Assembly: GCA_947175285.1 (NCBI GenBank)
Contig: CAMWMM010000064.1
Span: 1 to 14,269 of the forward strand
Reading direction: 5' to 3'
Origin: an uncultured Lachnospiraceae bacterium
GTDB lineage: Bacteria > Bacillota_A > Clostridia > Lachnospirales > Lachnospiraceae
DNA: 14,269 nucleotides
The position numbers and the translations under genes were made by a program. Shown here in pieces: positions 1 through 7,205 of the stretch (position 1 is its first letter; every line of letters begins with the position of its first letter). The notes beneath the pieces were generated by a model that made no database searches, was not told where the DNA came from, and saw only the letters and a list, made by a program, of their open reading frames with translations.

Positions 1-1236
1 CAGTTTATCATAAGGCGTCGTATTATATTTCCCATAGACCTGCGCATACCCGGCAAGTCCCGCCTTTACCTTCATACGGAAAACAAATTCCGGCATTTCC
101 TCTACATATTGCGCAATTATCTCCGGTCGCTCCGGCCGGGGACCGATAAAAGACATATCGCCTTTTAAAATATTAAATAACTGTGGCAGTTCATCAATAC
201 GAACCGCACGAATGATTTTCCCTATCGGCGTAATTCTTGAATCATTTTTTGCCGCAAGTCTCGCAACACCGTCTTTTTCCGCATCAACTTTCATACTGCG
301 GAATTTCAAAATGTTGAATTCCCGTGCGTCTATTGTACACCGAATCTGTTTATATAATACCGGACCGCCGTCATACAGCTTAATGATAATTGCTGTGATT
401 AGCATAAACGGAGATGCTATGACAAGCAAAACAATCGCACAGAACAAATCAAACAATCTTTTAATAAGACGCTGCTCTATTTTCAGCGCATACTCCCTTG
501 TTAATAATATCGGTGTATCAAATAAGTGAAGCTGGTCAGAGCCTTTCACCAATACATCCGAAACTTTTGGCATCATATATACACGAACGGATTTACTGTA
601 ACAATACTTCAAAAGTTCATTCCTGACCGAAATCGGAATATCCCATAAGACAACCGCGCCATATCCTGTCATAATCTCCGTCTTAATTTTTTCTATTCCC
701 TCAGCAATGTCAATACACCGGTTAATCCTGTACTTGTCCTTTCTCGAATTAAACTTCGCAACAATGCTGTCAATAGGACGTTCCCCATGCACAAGCAGAA
801 TTTCTCTCGGCGGAAATACCTTATGATAAAACATATTGCAGATATATACCCACACCGCCGACAACACTATCTGTATCAGCATAGTTTCCGTTATCGGTCT
901 GACATCTACAAGCCAGTTCGCCATCAGGGAAATCTGTACATAGGACAACACATTCACTGCTATCAGAGAAAAAAACTGGGAAAAATAAACATCTACAGGT
1001 TTCAAATAGCCGATTTTTAAACCGCCATAAGTGCTGGCAAAGAAAAAGAGCAGTACAAAATATACTAAAAACATCAGCACATGGCCTTTGAAAAAGAAGT
1101 TCAGGCGACGGTGCATATGCAGAAAAGGATAATACTCTGTCATCCAGAAATACGCATACACGCCGGTCTGTAAAATCAAGCCGACAAAAGAAAGCTGCAA
1201 TATAATAAGTCTCTTTAAAGATTCTATCCGTTTCAC
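1..1236 (-). CDS. Polyprenyl-phosphate sugar-1-phosphate transferase (WcaJ/EpsL type), 3' end cut by window edge
   Basis: This gene commits polysaccharide synthesis by moving a sugar-1-phosphate from a UDP-sugar onto undecaprenyl phosphate at the cytoplasmic membrane. I translated it by hand: 412 codons from a GTG at 1236 run off the left edge, and the family's usual length of about 460 suggests roughly 50 residues are missing. Hydrophobic segments lie near residues 9-31, 50-68, 84-106 and 116-137, followed by a soluble linker (about 140-250) and a membrane-embedded segment (263-286). The catalytic domain then shows KFRSM (311-315), VDAEKDG (317-323), RIDELPQ (346-352), GDMSFIGPRPERPE (359-372) and KAGLAGYAQVYGKYN (391-405). 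The GTG start is forced because a TGA lies in frame 9 bases upstream; GAGGTG precedes it. It follows the GT2 gene after 30 bases, probably in the same operon. The sugar (glucose, galactose or other) cannot be told from sequence. Confidence 0.93.
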   Translation of the reverse strand, partial: MKRIESLKRLIILQLSFVGLILQTGVYAYFWMTEYYPFLHMHRRLNFFFKGHVLMFLVYFVLLFFFASTYGGLKIGYLKPVDVYFSQFFSLIAVNVLSYVQISLMANWLVDVRPITETMLIQIVLSAVWVYICNMFYHKVFPPREILLVHGERPIDSIVAKFNSRKDKYRINRCIDIAEGIEKIKTEIMTGYGAVVLWDIPISVRNELLKYCYSKSVRVYMMPKVSDVLVKGSDQLHLFDTPILLTREYALKIEQRLIKRLFDLFCAIVLLVIASPFMLITAIIIKLYDGGPVLYKQIRCTIDAREFNILKFRSMKVDAEKDGVARLAAKNDSRITPIGKIIRAVRIDELPQLFNILKGDMSFIGPRPERPEIIAQYVEEMPEFVFRMKVKAGLAGYAQVYGKYNTTPYDKL

Positions 1237-1266
1237 TATAGCACCTCATTTGTGAATCTATCGTCT

Positions 1267-2031
1267 TCAAATACGCCTTAATGTCGCACGTATTGCCCAC
1301 AAACAAAAACAGAATATACTGTCCGGAAGCGTCAGTTTCTCCTCTTTGCGATACAAATTCCAGATTCGCTTCATGGCAATAAATTTGTTAGAAGAAAGAC
1401 TCTTCTCCGGTCTTCTGTAAATCGCCAGCACTTCATTTAAGCCATACGCCGTATAACCGGCGCGAAGAATTTTCCACCATGTCGCCGTATCTTCACTTTC
1501 CACTTCCGGCATTCGTATCAATTCTTTAGGAATCACCTTCGTATCAAATATTACGGTTGTTGTAAAAATAACAGTTCTGGAAAGCGCTTTCCGATATGTG
1601 AGCTGTTCCGGCACCGTAACTGTCTTTCCGGTTCCTTTCGCATTCTCGTCTCCGAATTCATATGCGGTAAAAGCAAAACCGGCTTGTTTTTGTTTCATAA
1701 AAGCAAGTTCTTTTACCAGTTTATCGGAAAACCAGATATCATCTGCGTCAAGAAACGCAATATATCTTCCCTGCGCCAATGCAACCCCTGTATTTCTGGC
1801 CTTTGCCGCGCCCTCATTTTTCTCTTTCCGAATCAGACGGATACGTTCTGCTTCCGTACTTTTTTCGTCTATCATTTCCTGAATCAGTTTCGCACTGTCA
1901 TCCGGGGAAGCGTCATCCACCAGAATCAGTTCCCAATTATGATAAGTCTGTTTTTTCACCATTGCTATCGTCTCGGCAATATAGGCCTGCGCCCGGTATA
2001 CCGGAACGATAATACTGACCATTTCTTCCAT
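1267..2031 (-). CDS. GT2 family (GT-A fold) glycosyltransferase
   Basis: A 254-residue inverting glycosyltransferase, probably cytoplasmic and acting on a lipid-linked polysaccharide intermediate. The N-terminal GT-A fold is clear: SIIVPVYRA (6-14), nucleotide-binding DDASPDD (39-45), NEGAAKARN (72-80) and the metal-binding DADD (95-98). ESEDTATWW (178-186) fits the region of the catalytic acid/base in this family. The C-terminus (about 239-252) is hydrophobic and may sit on the membrane. The start at 2031 has AGAGG seven bases upstream; a second ATG nine bases inside is less well placed. The start shares one base with the stop of the preceding glycosyltransferase gene (TGATG at 2029-2033), which indicates translational coupling. 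The donor and acceptor sugars are unknown. Confidence 0.92.
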   Translation of the reverse strand: MEEMVSIIVPVYRAQAYIAETIAMVKKQTYHNWELILVDDASPDDSAKLIQEMIDEKSTEAERIRLIRKEKNEGAAKARNTGVALAQGRYIAFLDADDIWFSDKLVKELAFMKQKQAGFAFTAYEFGDENAKGTGKTVTVPEQLTYRKALSRTVIFTTTVIFDTKVIPKELIRMPEVESEDTATWWKILRAGYTAYGLNEVLAIYRRPEKSLSSNKFIAMKRIWNLYRKEEKLTLPDSIFCFCLWAIRATLRRI

Positions 2032-2960
2032 CAGATGTCCTCTTTTACCAGATAAATAGGTCTTCTCTTCACTTCCATGTATGTCTTAGATAAGTATTGC
2101 CCTACAATTCCCAGACAAAACAACTGCACGCCGCTGGCAAGACAAATAATACAGACTAACGACGGCCATCCCGAAGTGGGGTCTCCAAACAATATCTTAC
2201 GAATAATTGTCACAACAATCATCAAAAATGCTGCAATGCAAAACAAAACCCCCATTAAAGAAGCAAAGGCAAGCGGCATCGTGGAAAATCCGATAATTCC
2301 CTCCAAAGAATACAAAAACAATCCCCAGAACGACCACTTTGTCTCTCCTTTATTGCGCTCTACATTTTCAAACTCAATCCATTTCGTTTCGTAGCCTACC
2401 CAGCCAAAAATTCCCTTGGTAAAACGATTGTATTCCGTCATGGCAAGAATCGCATCCACTACCTGTCTTGTCATTAACCGGTAATCTCTTGCGCCGTCCA
2501 CAATTTCCGTTTTGGAAATCTTATTCATCAAACGATAAAACATTCTGGCAAAAAGGGAGCGTATCTTCGGTTCACCCTTTCTTGTCACTCTTCTTGTCGC
2601 TACGGAATCATAACCCTGCTCAATGTAAGAATACATCTCTGGTAAAAGGGCAGGCGGGTCTTGCAAATCCGCATCCATCAAAACGGCGTAATCCCCTTTC
2701 GCCTTTTGCAGTCCTGCATATATTGCCGCCTCTTTTCCAAAATTTCTGGAAAAAGACAACAGATGCACTCTCACGTCCTCTGCGCGGAGTTTCTTCACTT
2801 CCGCAACCGTATTGTCTTTTGAACCGTCGTCTATATAAAGTATTTCCAACTCTAAATCTTTTTCTTTGAAAAAGCCGTCATTTTTTAACAATTCATGGTA
2901 AAAATCAGCAATATTCTCTTCCTCATTAAAGCAGGGCACAATAACGCTTAACAGGCTCAT
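2031..2960 (-). CDS. GtrB/DPMS-type polyprenyl-phosphate glycosyltransferase (GT2) with two membrane helices
   Basis: This protein most likely transfers a hexose from a nucleotide sugar to polyprenyl phosphate, giving a lipid-linked donor for decoration of a surface polymer. The GT-A domain shows SVIVPCFNEEENI (5-17), DDGS (44-47), SRNFGKEAA (71-79) and the DADLQDPP metal/donor motif (96-103); GETKWS (205-210) is the usual conserved loop. Two helices follow (about 229-253 and 265-286) and then GQYLSKTYMEVKRRPIY (287-303), a signature tail of GtrB/CsbB-like enzymes. I place the start at 2960 (309 residues), where GGAG lies six bases upstream; an ATG four codons earlier (2972) lacks a good ribosome binding site. 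It is the first gene of a three-gene run with the GT2 and sugar transferase genes and has its own promoter just upstream. Confidence 0.93.
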   Translation of the reverse strand: MSLLSVIVPCFNEEENIADFYHELLKNDGFFKEKDLELEILYIDDGSKDNTVAEVKKLRAEDVRVHLLSFSRNFGKEAAIYAGLQKAKGDYAVLMDADLQDPPALLPEMYSYIEQGYDSVATRRVTRKGEPKIRSLFARMFYRLMNKISKTEIVDGARDYRLMTRQVVDAILAMTEYNRFTKGIFGWVGYETKWIEFENVERNKGETKWSFWGLFLYSLEGIIGFSTMPLAFASLMGVLFCIAAFLMIVVTIIRKILFGDPTSGWPSLVCIICLASGVQLFCLGIVGQYLSKTYMEVKRRPIYLVKEDI

Positions 2961-2998
2961 TTTTTTCTCCATTCCAAAATACCTAATAGTTTGCAGAT

Positions 2999-3028
2999 AT
3001 TATATCATGTTCTTGTTAAAAAAGAAAG
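2999..3028 (-). promoter_or_regulatory. Probable sigma-A promoter for the glycosyltransferase operon
   Basis: On the minus strand a perfect TATAAT (2999-3004) sits 17 bases downstream of a weak TTTCTT (about 3022-3027). It is 39 bases before the glycosyltransferase start at 2960 and just after the terminator of the preceding gene. The location, between a terminator and an operon start, supports it more than the poor -35 does. Confidence 0.55.
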
Positions 3029-3051
3029 AAAGTTATGAATTAGCACATACT

Positions 3052-3087
3052 AAAAAGACACCGGAGTATAATATCCAGTGCCTCTTT
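3052..3087 (-). terminator. Rho-independent terminator after the Spo0A-domain gene
   Basis: Read on the minus strand, AAAGAGGCACTGGA and TCCGGTGTCTTTTT pair around an eight-base loop. This gives a seven-pair core (CACTGGA/TCCGGTG, one G-U), a two-base GG bulge and an outer AAAGA/TCTTT stem that runs into a T tract. It starts 19 bases after the stop codon at 3106, so the Spo0A-domain gene probably ends its own transcript. Confidence 0.7.
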
Positions 3088-3105
3088 CCCAAAGTATGTA
3101 ACTAT

Positions 3106-3483
3106 TTAAACAAATCCCTGTTCCAGACGGACATAGTCAGCCACTGAAGCGATATATTCGCTGTTGGTAGGTCTGCTGTGTCCTATACTGTTCGTATAGC
3201 CGAACAGCTTCTGAAACAGTTCCCCGTTTCCTCTTTCCCAGGAAACTTCTATTGCATTCCGAATAGCGCGCTCTATTTTCTGGTCTGTCGTCGTATACCG
3301 CTTTGCCAAATCCGGATACAGAAGTTTAGTGACGCTGCCGATTAATTCCATATCGTCCACGCACATATGGATTGCCGTCCTAAGGTATTGATATCCCTTA
3401 AGATGTGCCGGTATGCCAAGTTCCAGCATTAAGCCGGAAATCATAGATTCCGTCTCAGTTCTTACTAACATATTAGTGCCCAT
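3106..3483 (-). CDS. Stand-alone Spo0A C-terminal DNA-binding domain protein
   Basis: A 125-residue protein that is almost wholly the sigma-factor-like DNA-binding (effector) domain of Spo0A. Diagnostic stretches are LGIPAHLKGYQYLR (22-35), ELIGSVTKLLYPDLAKRY (46-63), the recognition-helix region TDQKIERAIRNAIEVSW (66-82), FGYT (94-97) and SRPTNSEYIASVAD (103-116). Known Spo0A is about 260 residues, with a phosphoacceptor receiver domain in front; here there is none, and only 107 bases separate this gene from the preceding one. Loss of the receiver would remove phosphorelay control, since the isolated effector domain is known to bind DNA constitutively in Bacillus. The start at 3483 is chosen because AAAGGGG lies nine bases upstream; an open frame continues 24 codons further without a better site. 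It sits inside a polysaccharide locus with its own promoter and terminator, so I infer a transcriptional regulator, perhaps of surface-polymer genes. Confidence 0.93.
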   Translation of the reverse strand: MGTNMLVRTETESMISGLMLELGIPAHLKGYQYLRTAIHMCVDDMELIGSVTKLLYPDLAKRYTTTDQKIERAIRNAIEVSWERGNGELFQKLFGYTNSIGHSRPTNSEYIASVADYVRLEQGFV

Positions 3484-3504
3484 TGTATCATTCCCCTTTA
3501 TCAT

Positions 3505-3521
3505 ATATCCTGACAGGATAT
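3505..3521. promoter_or_regulatory. 17-bp perfect palindrome in the leader of the Spo0A-domain gene
   Basis: Eight-base arms (ATATCCTG and CAGGATAT) flank a single central base. It lies about 20 bases upstream of the start at 3483 and just downstream of the predicted transcription start. A position overlapping the early transcribed region suits an operator for a dimeric repressor. A short RNA hairpin near the ribosome binding site is also possible, although a one-base loop cannot form without opening inner pairs. Confidence 0.45.
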
Positions 3522-3535
3522 CATATATTTGGAAA

Positions 3536-3565
3536 ATCATACCATAAAATGACAAATTCTGTAAA
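3536..3565 (-). promoter_or_regulatory. Probable sigma-A promoter of the Spo0A-domain gene
   Basis: On the minus strand, TTTACA (3560-3565) and TATGAT (3536-3541) each match consensus in five of six positions and are 18 bases apart. The expected transcription start, near 3529, leaves a leader of about 45 bases holding the palindrome and the ribosome binding site. The spacer contains TTTGTCATT (3548-3556), which resembles the Spo0A binding box TTTGTCRAA in seven of nine positions. Confidence 0.55.
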
Positions 3566-3590
3566 CTGTAAGGTATCGCACAAAGCTTCC

Positions 3591-4664
3591 CTATAAGTAC
3601 TGCCGCTTATCACTATCCTGCAATGCCTCTACAATCTTTTTTACTTCCTGCGCCCTGTTCTTATCACAGACAAGCACCGCATCCTCTGTTTCTACAACAA
3701 TAACGCTGTCCAGTCCGATTGTCGTTACCAGTTTGTCTTTCGCATAGATAATGCAGTCATGCGTATCAATATGCACCTGTTCCCCGTATGTGATATTCCC
3801 ATACTCATCTTTATCGTACAATGCTTCCAGTGCATCCCAGCTTCCGACATCACTCCATCCAAAATCACCCTCCAAAACCAGAACTTTGTCTGCACGTTCC
3901 ATAATACCATAGTCTATGGAAATTTTCGGAATCTGCAGATAAACTTCCTGAATCACTTCCTGTTCTTTCTCCGTATTCATCGCTGCGCCTATCTTTTGCA
4001 GACAGGCATAAACATCCGGAAGAAGTTCTTCAAAATAACGCATAATCACAGATGCTTTCCAAATGAACATACCGCTGTTCCACAAATATTCACCGGATAA
4101 AAGATATGCTTTGGCTTTCCGCAGATTCGGTTTCTCCACAAAACGCCTGACGTAATAATAACTATCCTCTATCTTTCTCTCGTCATGACAGATATAACCA
4201 TAACCGGTCGATGGGAATGTCGGCTGAATTCCTATTGTTACAAGCGCATCGTTTTTTTCTGCGATTTGAATTGCATCTGCCATTACTTTTTTGTAGACAT
4301 CCGTTTTTTTGATATAATGGTCGGAAGGCAAAATACACATAATGCCGTCTCCGTATTTTTGCAGAATTTCCATCGCCGCATAGCCTATACACGCCGCCGT
4401 ATTCCTTGCTGCGGGCTCCGAAAGTATATGCCCAGCGCTTATTCTGCCCGATGTAGCTTCCAACATAAGCTCTGCCTGCGTTACATTTGTTACAATAAAA
4501 ATATCCTCTTTTTCTACATTTCCATCCAACCTGTCAATGGTTTCATTCACCATCAAATCCTTTCCGGTCAGGTTGAGAAGCTGTTTGGGAAGTTCCTGCC
4601 TGCTTAAAGGCCAAAAGCGGGTTCCGCCTCCGCCTGCCATAATAACGCCATATGTTTTCATCAT
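3591..4664 (-). CDS. manC: Mannose-1-phosphate guanylyltransferase, short form
   Basis: It makes GDP-mannose from mannose-1-phosphate and GTP in the cytoplasm. The 357-residue protein shows the nucleotidyltransferase signature AGGGGTRFWPLSR (10-22) with PKQ (26-28), then EPAARNTA (83-90), LPSDHYI, STGYGYI, FVEKP, WNSGMF, SIDYGIMER and GWSDVGSW, all typical of the family. The first motif has Phe where Leu is more common (RLWPLSR). The length matches the single-domain form; the C-terminal phosphomannose isomerase domain of the roughly 470-residue bifunctional enzymes is absent. The start at 4664 has GGAG eight bases upstream, and a second ATG follows at once. It begins 19 bases after the GDP-fucose synthase stop, so the two genes are probably co-transcribed. 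It may supply GDP-mannose both as a donor and as the precursor of GDP-fucose. Confidence 0.95.
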   Translation of the reverse strand: MMKTYGVIMAGGGGTRFWPLSRQELPKQLLNLTGKDLMVNETIDRLDGNVEKEDIFIVTNVTQAELMLEATSGRISAGHILSEPAARNTAACIGYAAMEILQKYGDGIMCILPSDHYIKKTDVYKKVMADAIQIAEKNDALVTIGIQPTFPSTGYGYICHDERKIEDSYYYVRRFVEKPNLRKAKAYLLSGEYLWNSGMFIWKASVIMRYFEELLPDVYACLQKIGAAMNTEKEQEVIQEVYLQIPKISIDYGIMERADKVLVLEGDFGWSDVGSWDALEALYDKDEYGNITYGEQVHIDTHDCIIYAKDKLVTTIGLDSVIVVETEDAVLVCDKNRAQEVKKIVEALQDSDKRQYL

Positions 4665-4683
4665 TTACTGTTCTCCGTTTCCG

Positions 4684-5625
4684 TTACATCCGTGCCGTAT
4701 CAACATTTTCCTTAAACCAGTCGTATGCCAGTCCAACGCCCTCTTCCAGTTCTACTTTGTGATGCCATCCAAGTCCATGCAGTCTGGTGACATCCGTCAA
4801 TTTACGCGGCGTTCCGGCCGGCATGTCCTTATTCCAGACAATTTCTCCCTGATAACCAACCGTTTTCTTTACCAGTTCCGCAAGTTCTTTAATCGTTACC
4901 TCTTTACCGGTTCCGATATTGACATGACTCTCCCCGCTGTAATTTTCGAGTAAAAAGACGCAGGCATCCGCCATATCCTCTACATACAAAAACTCCCTTA
5001 AAGGCGTACCCGTTCCCCAAAGTTCCACGGTAGGCGCATTACTTACTTTCGCTTCGTGGAATTTACGAATCATTGCAGGCATAACATGCGAACCCTGCAA
5101 ATCGTAATTGTCATATGGACCATAGAGATTCGTCGGCATACAACTGATAAAATCATCTCCATACTGACGTTTGAAAAATTTACACATTTCAAGTCCTGCA
5201 ATCTTAGCAATCGCATACGCTTCGTTAGTCACTTCCAACGGTCCTGTCAGAAGCGCATCTTCCGTAATCGGCTGCGGCGCCATCTTCGGATAGATACATG
5301 TACTGCCGAGGAATAATAATTTTTTAACATGGAAGTCATGACAGCACTTAATCACATTACATTGAATCTGCATATTCTCATAAGCAAATTCCGCCGGAGC
5401 CGTATTGTTCGCATTGATGCCGCCCACCTTTGCCGCGGCAAGCACTACCACGTCCGGCTTTTCCTTTTCAAAAAATTCCCTGACTGCTGCCTGACTTGTC
5501 AAATCCAGCTCCTTGTGTGTTCTGCCGATGATGTTGTCGTACCCTTTCTCTTTCAGATTCCTGACAATCGCGCTTCCGACCAATCCTCTGTGCCCTGCTA
5601 CGTAGATTTTATCTGTTTTGTTCAT
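4684..5625 (-). CDS. fcl: GDP-L-fucose synthase (GDP-4-keto-6-deoxymannose epimerase/reductase)
   Basis: It converts GDP-4-keto-6-deoxy-D-mannose to GDP-L-fucose with NADPH, by epimerisation at C3 and C5 and then reduction. The 313 residues match the usual length of this short-chain dehydrogenase family. The Rossmann motif GHRGLVGSA (11-19) replaces the common Ghx[15 protein letters not shown] (62-70), GSTCIYPK (107-114) and YAIAK (137-141) follow; Ser108, Tyr137 and Lys141 line up with the known Ser-Tyr-Lys catalytic triad. [12 protein letters not shown] and [16 protein letters not shown] are further family signatures. AAGGA lies 12 bases before the start, which is somewhat long. It is the first polysaccharide gene after the accessory region, followed by manC. 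The preceding enzyme, GDP-mannose 4,6-dehydratase, is not seen here and must be encoded elsewhere for the pathway to work. Confidence 0.95.
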   Translation of the reverse strand: MNKTDKIYVAGHRGLVGSAIVRNLKEKGYDNIIGRTHKELDLTSQAAVREFFEKEKPDVVVLAAAKVGGINANNTAPAEFAYENMQIQCNVIKCCHDFHVKKLLFLGSTCIYPKMAPQPITEDALLTGPLEVTNEAYAIAKIAGLEMCKFFKRQYGDDFISCMPTNLYGPYDNYDLQGSHVMPAMIRKFHEAKVSNAPTVELWGTGTPLREFLYVEDMADACVFLLENYSGESHVNIGTGKEVTIKELAELVKKTVGYQGEIVWNKDMPAGTPRKLTDVTRLHGLGWHHKVELEEGVGLAYDWFKENVDTARM

Positions 5626-5664
5626 GTCTTTTTGTTTCCTTTCTTATCTTAAATTTAAATTTTT

Positions 5665-6387
5665 TTAAACACTATTCCGCTCTTTGATACTCCGAATGGC
5701 ACTCTTCGCTGTACTTCTTATGTCCGGATTACTGCTTTTTAGCAATCGTTCCAACAGGGGGATATCCTCCGGCTCGCCGATATCACACATTGTCAAGTTC
5801 GTATAATAAATCGTATATGCAAGCAACTCCGCATTATTCTGCTTGCTAAGATAACAGGCAAGAGTAAGATAATAAGCACAGGCATCCCTGCTCTCCTTCC
5901 TTGGGCAAGCTCTCAGCGCCTGGACTGCAGCGTTGCGCACCTCATAATCGTCACTCTTTGCCAGCGTAAGGATAGGGGAAATGTCAAGACTTGCAGGAAT
6001 GGTTATTCCTGTTTCTTGCCGCCAACTCCACACCCGGTCCAGCATTTGACAAAGAACAGACTTATCCGTTTCCACTTCTAATCGTTTAAGAAAAAAGGCG
6101 CAGGCATCCTGATTAAAAGACTTTTGCATCAGTCTCCCAAAGATAAAATAAGCAGCGTTCCGTATCTCCTGTTTTTCTTTCTTCTTACCCTCGTTTTCTT
6201 CGATGATTTCCTGCAAAATGGGAAAAAGTGCAGGGTCAGTAAGAGTTTCCGCCTCCCGGAGAGCCTTCCATCTGGTCGTTTCAGTGCTATTCGTAACCTG
6301 CTCATCCCTCGTATTTATTCTGGTGATAAGTTCTAAAAGATAATTCCTCATATAGATTCCCCTTTTTACTTCATCAATCCAGTTCAT
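5665..6387 (-). CDS. HEAT-repeat-like helical protein
   Basis: A 240-residue soluble helical protein with HEAT-like repeats, a scaffold for protein-protein contacts. The clearest repeats are DPALFPILQEIIEE plus the helices after it (about 52-90), ISPILTLAKSDDYEVRNAAVQALRAC (about 136-162) and EDIPLLERLLKSSNPDIRSTAKSAIRSI (about 206-233), with the D-x-x-V/I-R-x-x-A pattern of the second helix. No enzymatic motif is visible. The ATG at 6387 is one base after the upstream stop and has AAGGTG six bases before it. A second ATG at 6351, 12 codons in, has a stronger AAAAGGGG site seven bases upstream and may be the true start (228 residues). HEAT proteins of this size occur among toxin-immunity genes, but that role is only inferred from the neighbours. 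Confidence 0.85.
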   Translation of the reverse strand: MNWIDEVKRGIYMRNYLLELITRINTRDEQVTNSTETTRWKALREAETLTDPALFPILQEIIEENEGKKKEKQEIRNAAYFIFGRLMQKSFNQDACAFFLKRLEVETDKSVLCQMLDRVWSWRQETGITIPASLDISPILTLAKSDDYEVRNAAVQALRACPRKESRDACAYYLTLACYLSKQNNAELLAYTIYYTNLTMCDIGEPEDIPLLERLLKSSNPDIRSTAKSAIRSIKERNSV

Positions 6388-6388
6388 G

Positions 6389-7192
6389 TTAACACCTTAT
6401 CTGAACATCACATCTATTTTTATATAATATACAAATTATAATTGCAACAATCGGAAACACCCCTAACTCAAGCACATCCTGCGATATGTAGATAAAGTCT
6501 AAAACTGCGCCCTCGCTGATATCCTCACAGAAATTACGCGGTATTCTGATTACAATATCCCATACGGCGTGCAAAAACATACAGAGCGTGATGCTTTCCG
6601 AGTGTAAATAGACTGCTGCCAGAAATACACCAAACGCGCTGGCATATAGAGCATTCCATAAACAACCTATGATATCATGATTGATAAACACATTGAGAAT
6701 ATGCAGCGCCCCAAACAACACCCCTGTGACAAAGACCATTCCTATTCTGCCTTTAACAGTGTTTTTCCACTTTAAAAGCATACCGCTCATTACAAGCCCT
6801 TTGGAAGCGGCTTCTTCCCAAAAACCGGTTGCCAACTGCTGAACGCAATCTAACAAAAAGAGCGCGGCATAAGCACCCGTTAAATGACCTGATATCGGAA
6901 AGTACAAAAATTGCACTGCTAAATATAAGAAAAGAGGAATACAGTATAGCAAAGTCTCTTTGGAAATCTTCGCTGTAAACAACTTTGAAAACTTTTCTTC
7001 ATAAATTTTTCTCATCAGTAAAAGTGCAACCATACCGAACACAATGCGGATGCAGGAATCTGCTATTACTCCGCACTTCGATATACCTGTTGCTACAAGA
7101 AAACATTCAAACAGGATAAAGAATATGGATAATCCTTCTCCTAATAATATACCATAAACTACCGGTGATTTATCATATATCTTTTTCACCAT
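6389..7192 (-). CDS. CPBP-family intramembrane protease (CAAX protease/bacteriocin-processing type)
   Basis: A 267-residue polytopic membrane protein with about seven or eight hydrophobic segments. Family motifs are in order: GFWEEAASKG (123-132), holding the Glu pair E126/E127; FGALH (160-164), with the metal-ligand-type His164; and HAVWD (208-212), the H-x-x-x-N/D motif. The usual EExxxR has lysine at the R position (K131), a mild departure. Members cleave prenylated proteins or act in bacteriocin maturation and self-immunity; the substrate here is unknown. The ATG at 7192 has GGAGG four bases upstream. The GTG directly after it would have the better seven-base spacing, so either codon may be used. 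The stop is one base before the HEAT gene start, suggesting coupled translation. Confidence 0.85.
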   Translation of the reverse strand: MVKKIYDKSPVVYGILLGEGLSIFFILFECFLVATGISKCGVIADSCIRIVFGMVALLLMRKIYEEKFSKLFTAKISKETLLYCIPLFLYLAVQFLYFPISGHLTGAYAALFLLDCVQQLATGFWEEAASKGLVMSGMLLKWKNTVKGRIGMVFVTGVLFGALHILNVFINHDIIGCLWNALYASAFGVFLAAVYLHSESITLCMFLHAVWDIVIRIPRNFCEDISEGAVLDFIYISQDVLELGVFPIVAIIICILYKNRCDVQIRC

Positions 7193-7205
7193 AAAGCCTC
7201 CACAA

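Noticed and set aside
821..1306. Minus-strand open frame of 161 codons at the left end
   Set aside because: It lies in another frame across the sugar transferase gene, whose hand translation gives 412 codons with clear family motifs, so this frame is a shadow.
3484..3555. Longer start (3555) for the Spo0A-domain protein
   Set aside because: The extra 24 codons would overlap the predicted promoter and palindrome, and the strong AAAGGGG site is placed for the ATG at 3483.
4185..4953. Plus-strand open frames opposite manC and fcl
   Set aside because: They are antisense to well-identified enzymes and lack ribosome binding sites and recognisable composition; the same holds for the other plus-strand frames in the window.
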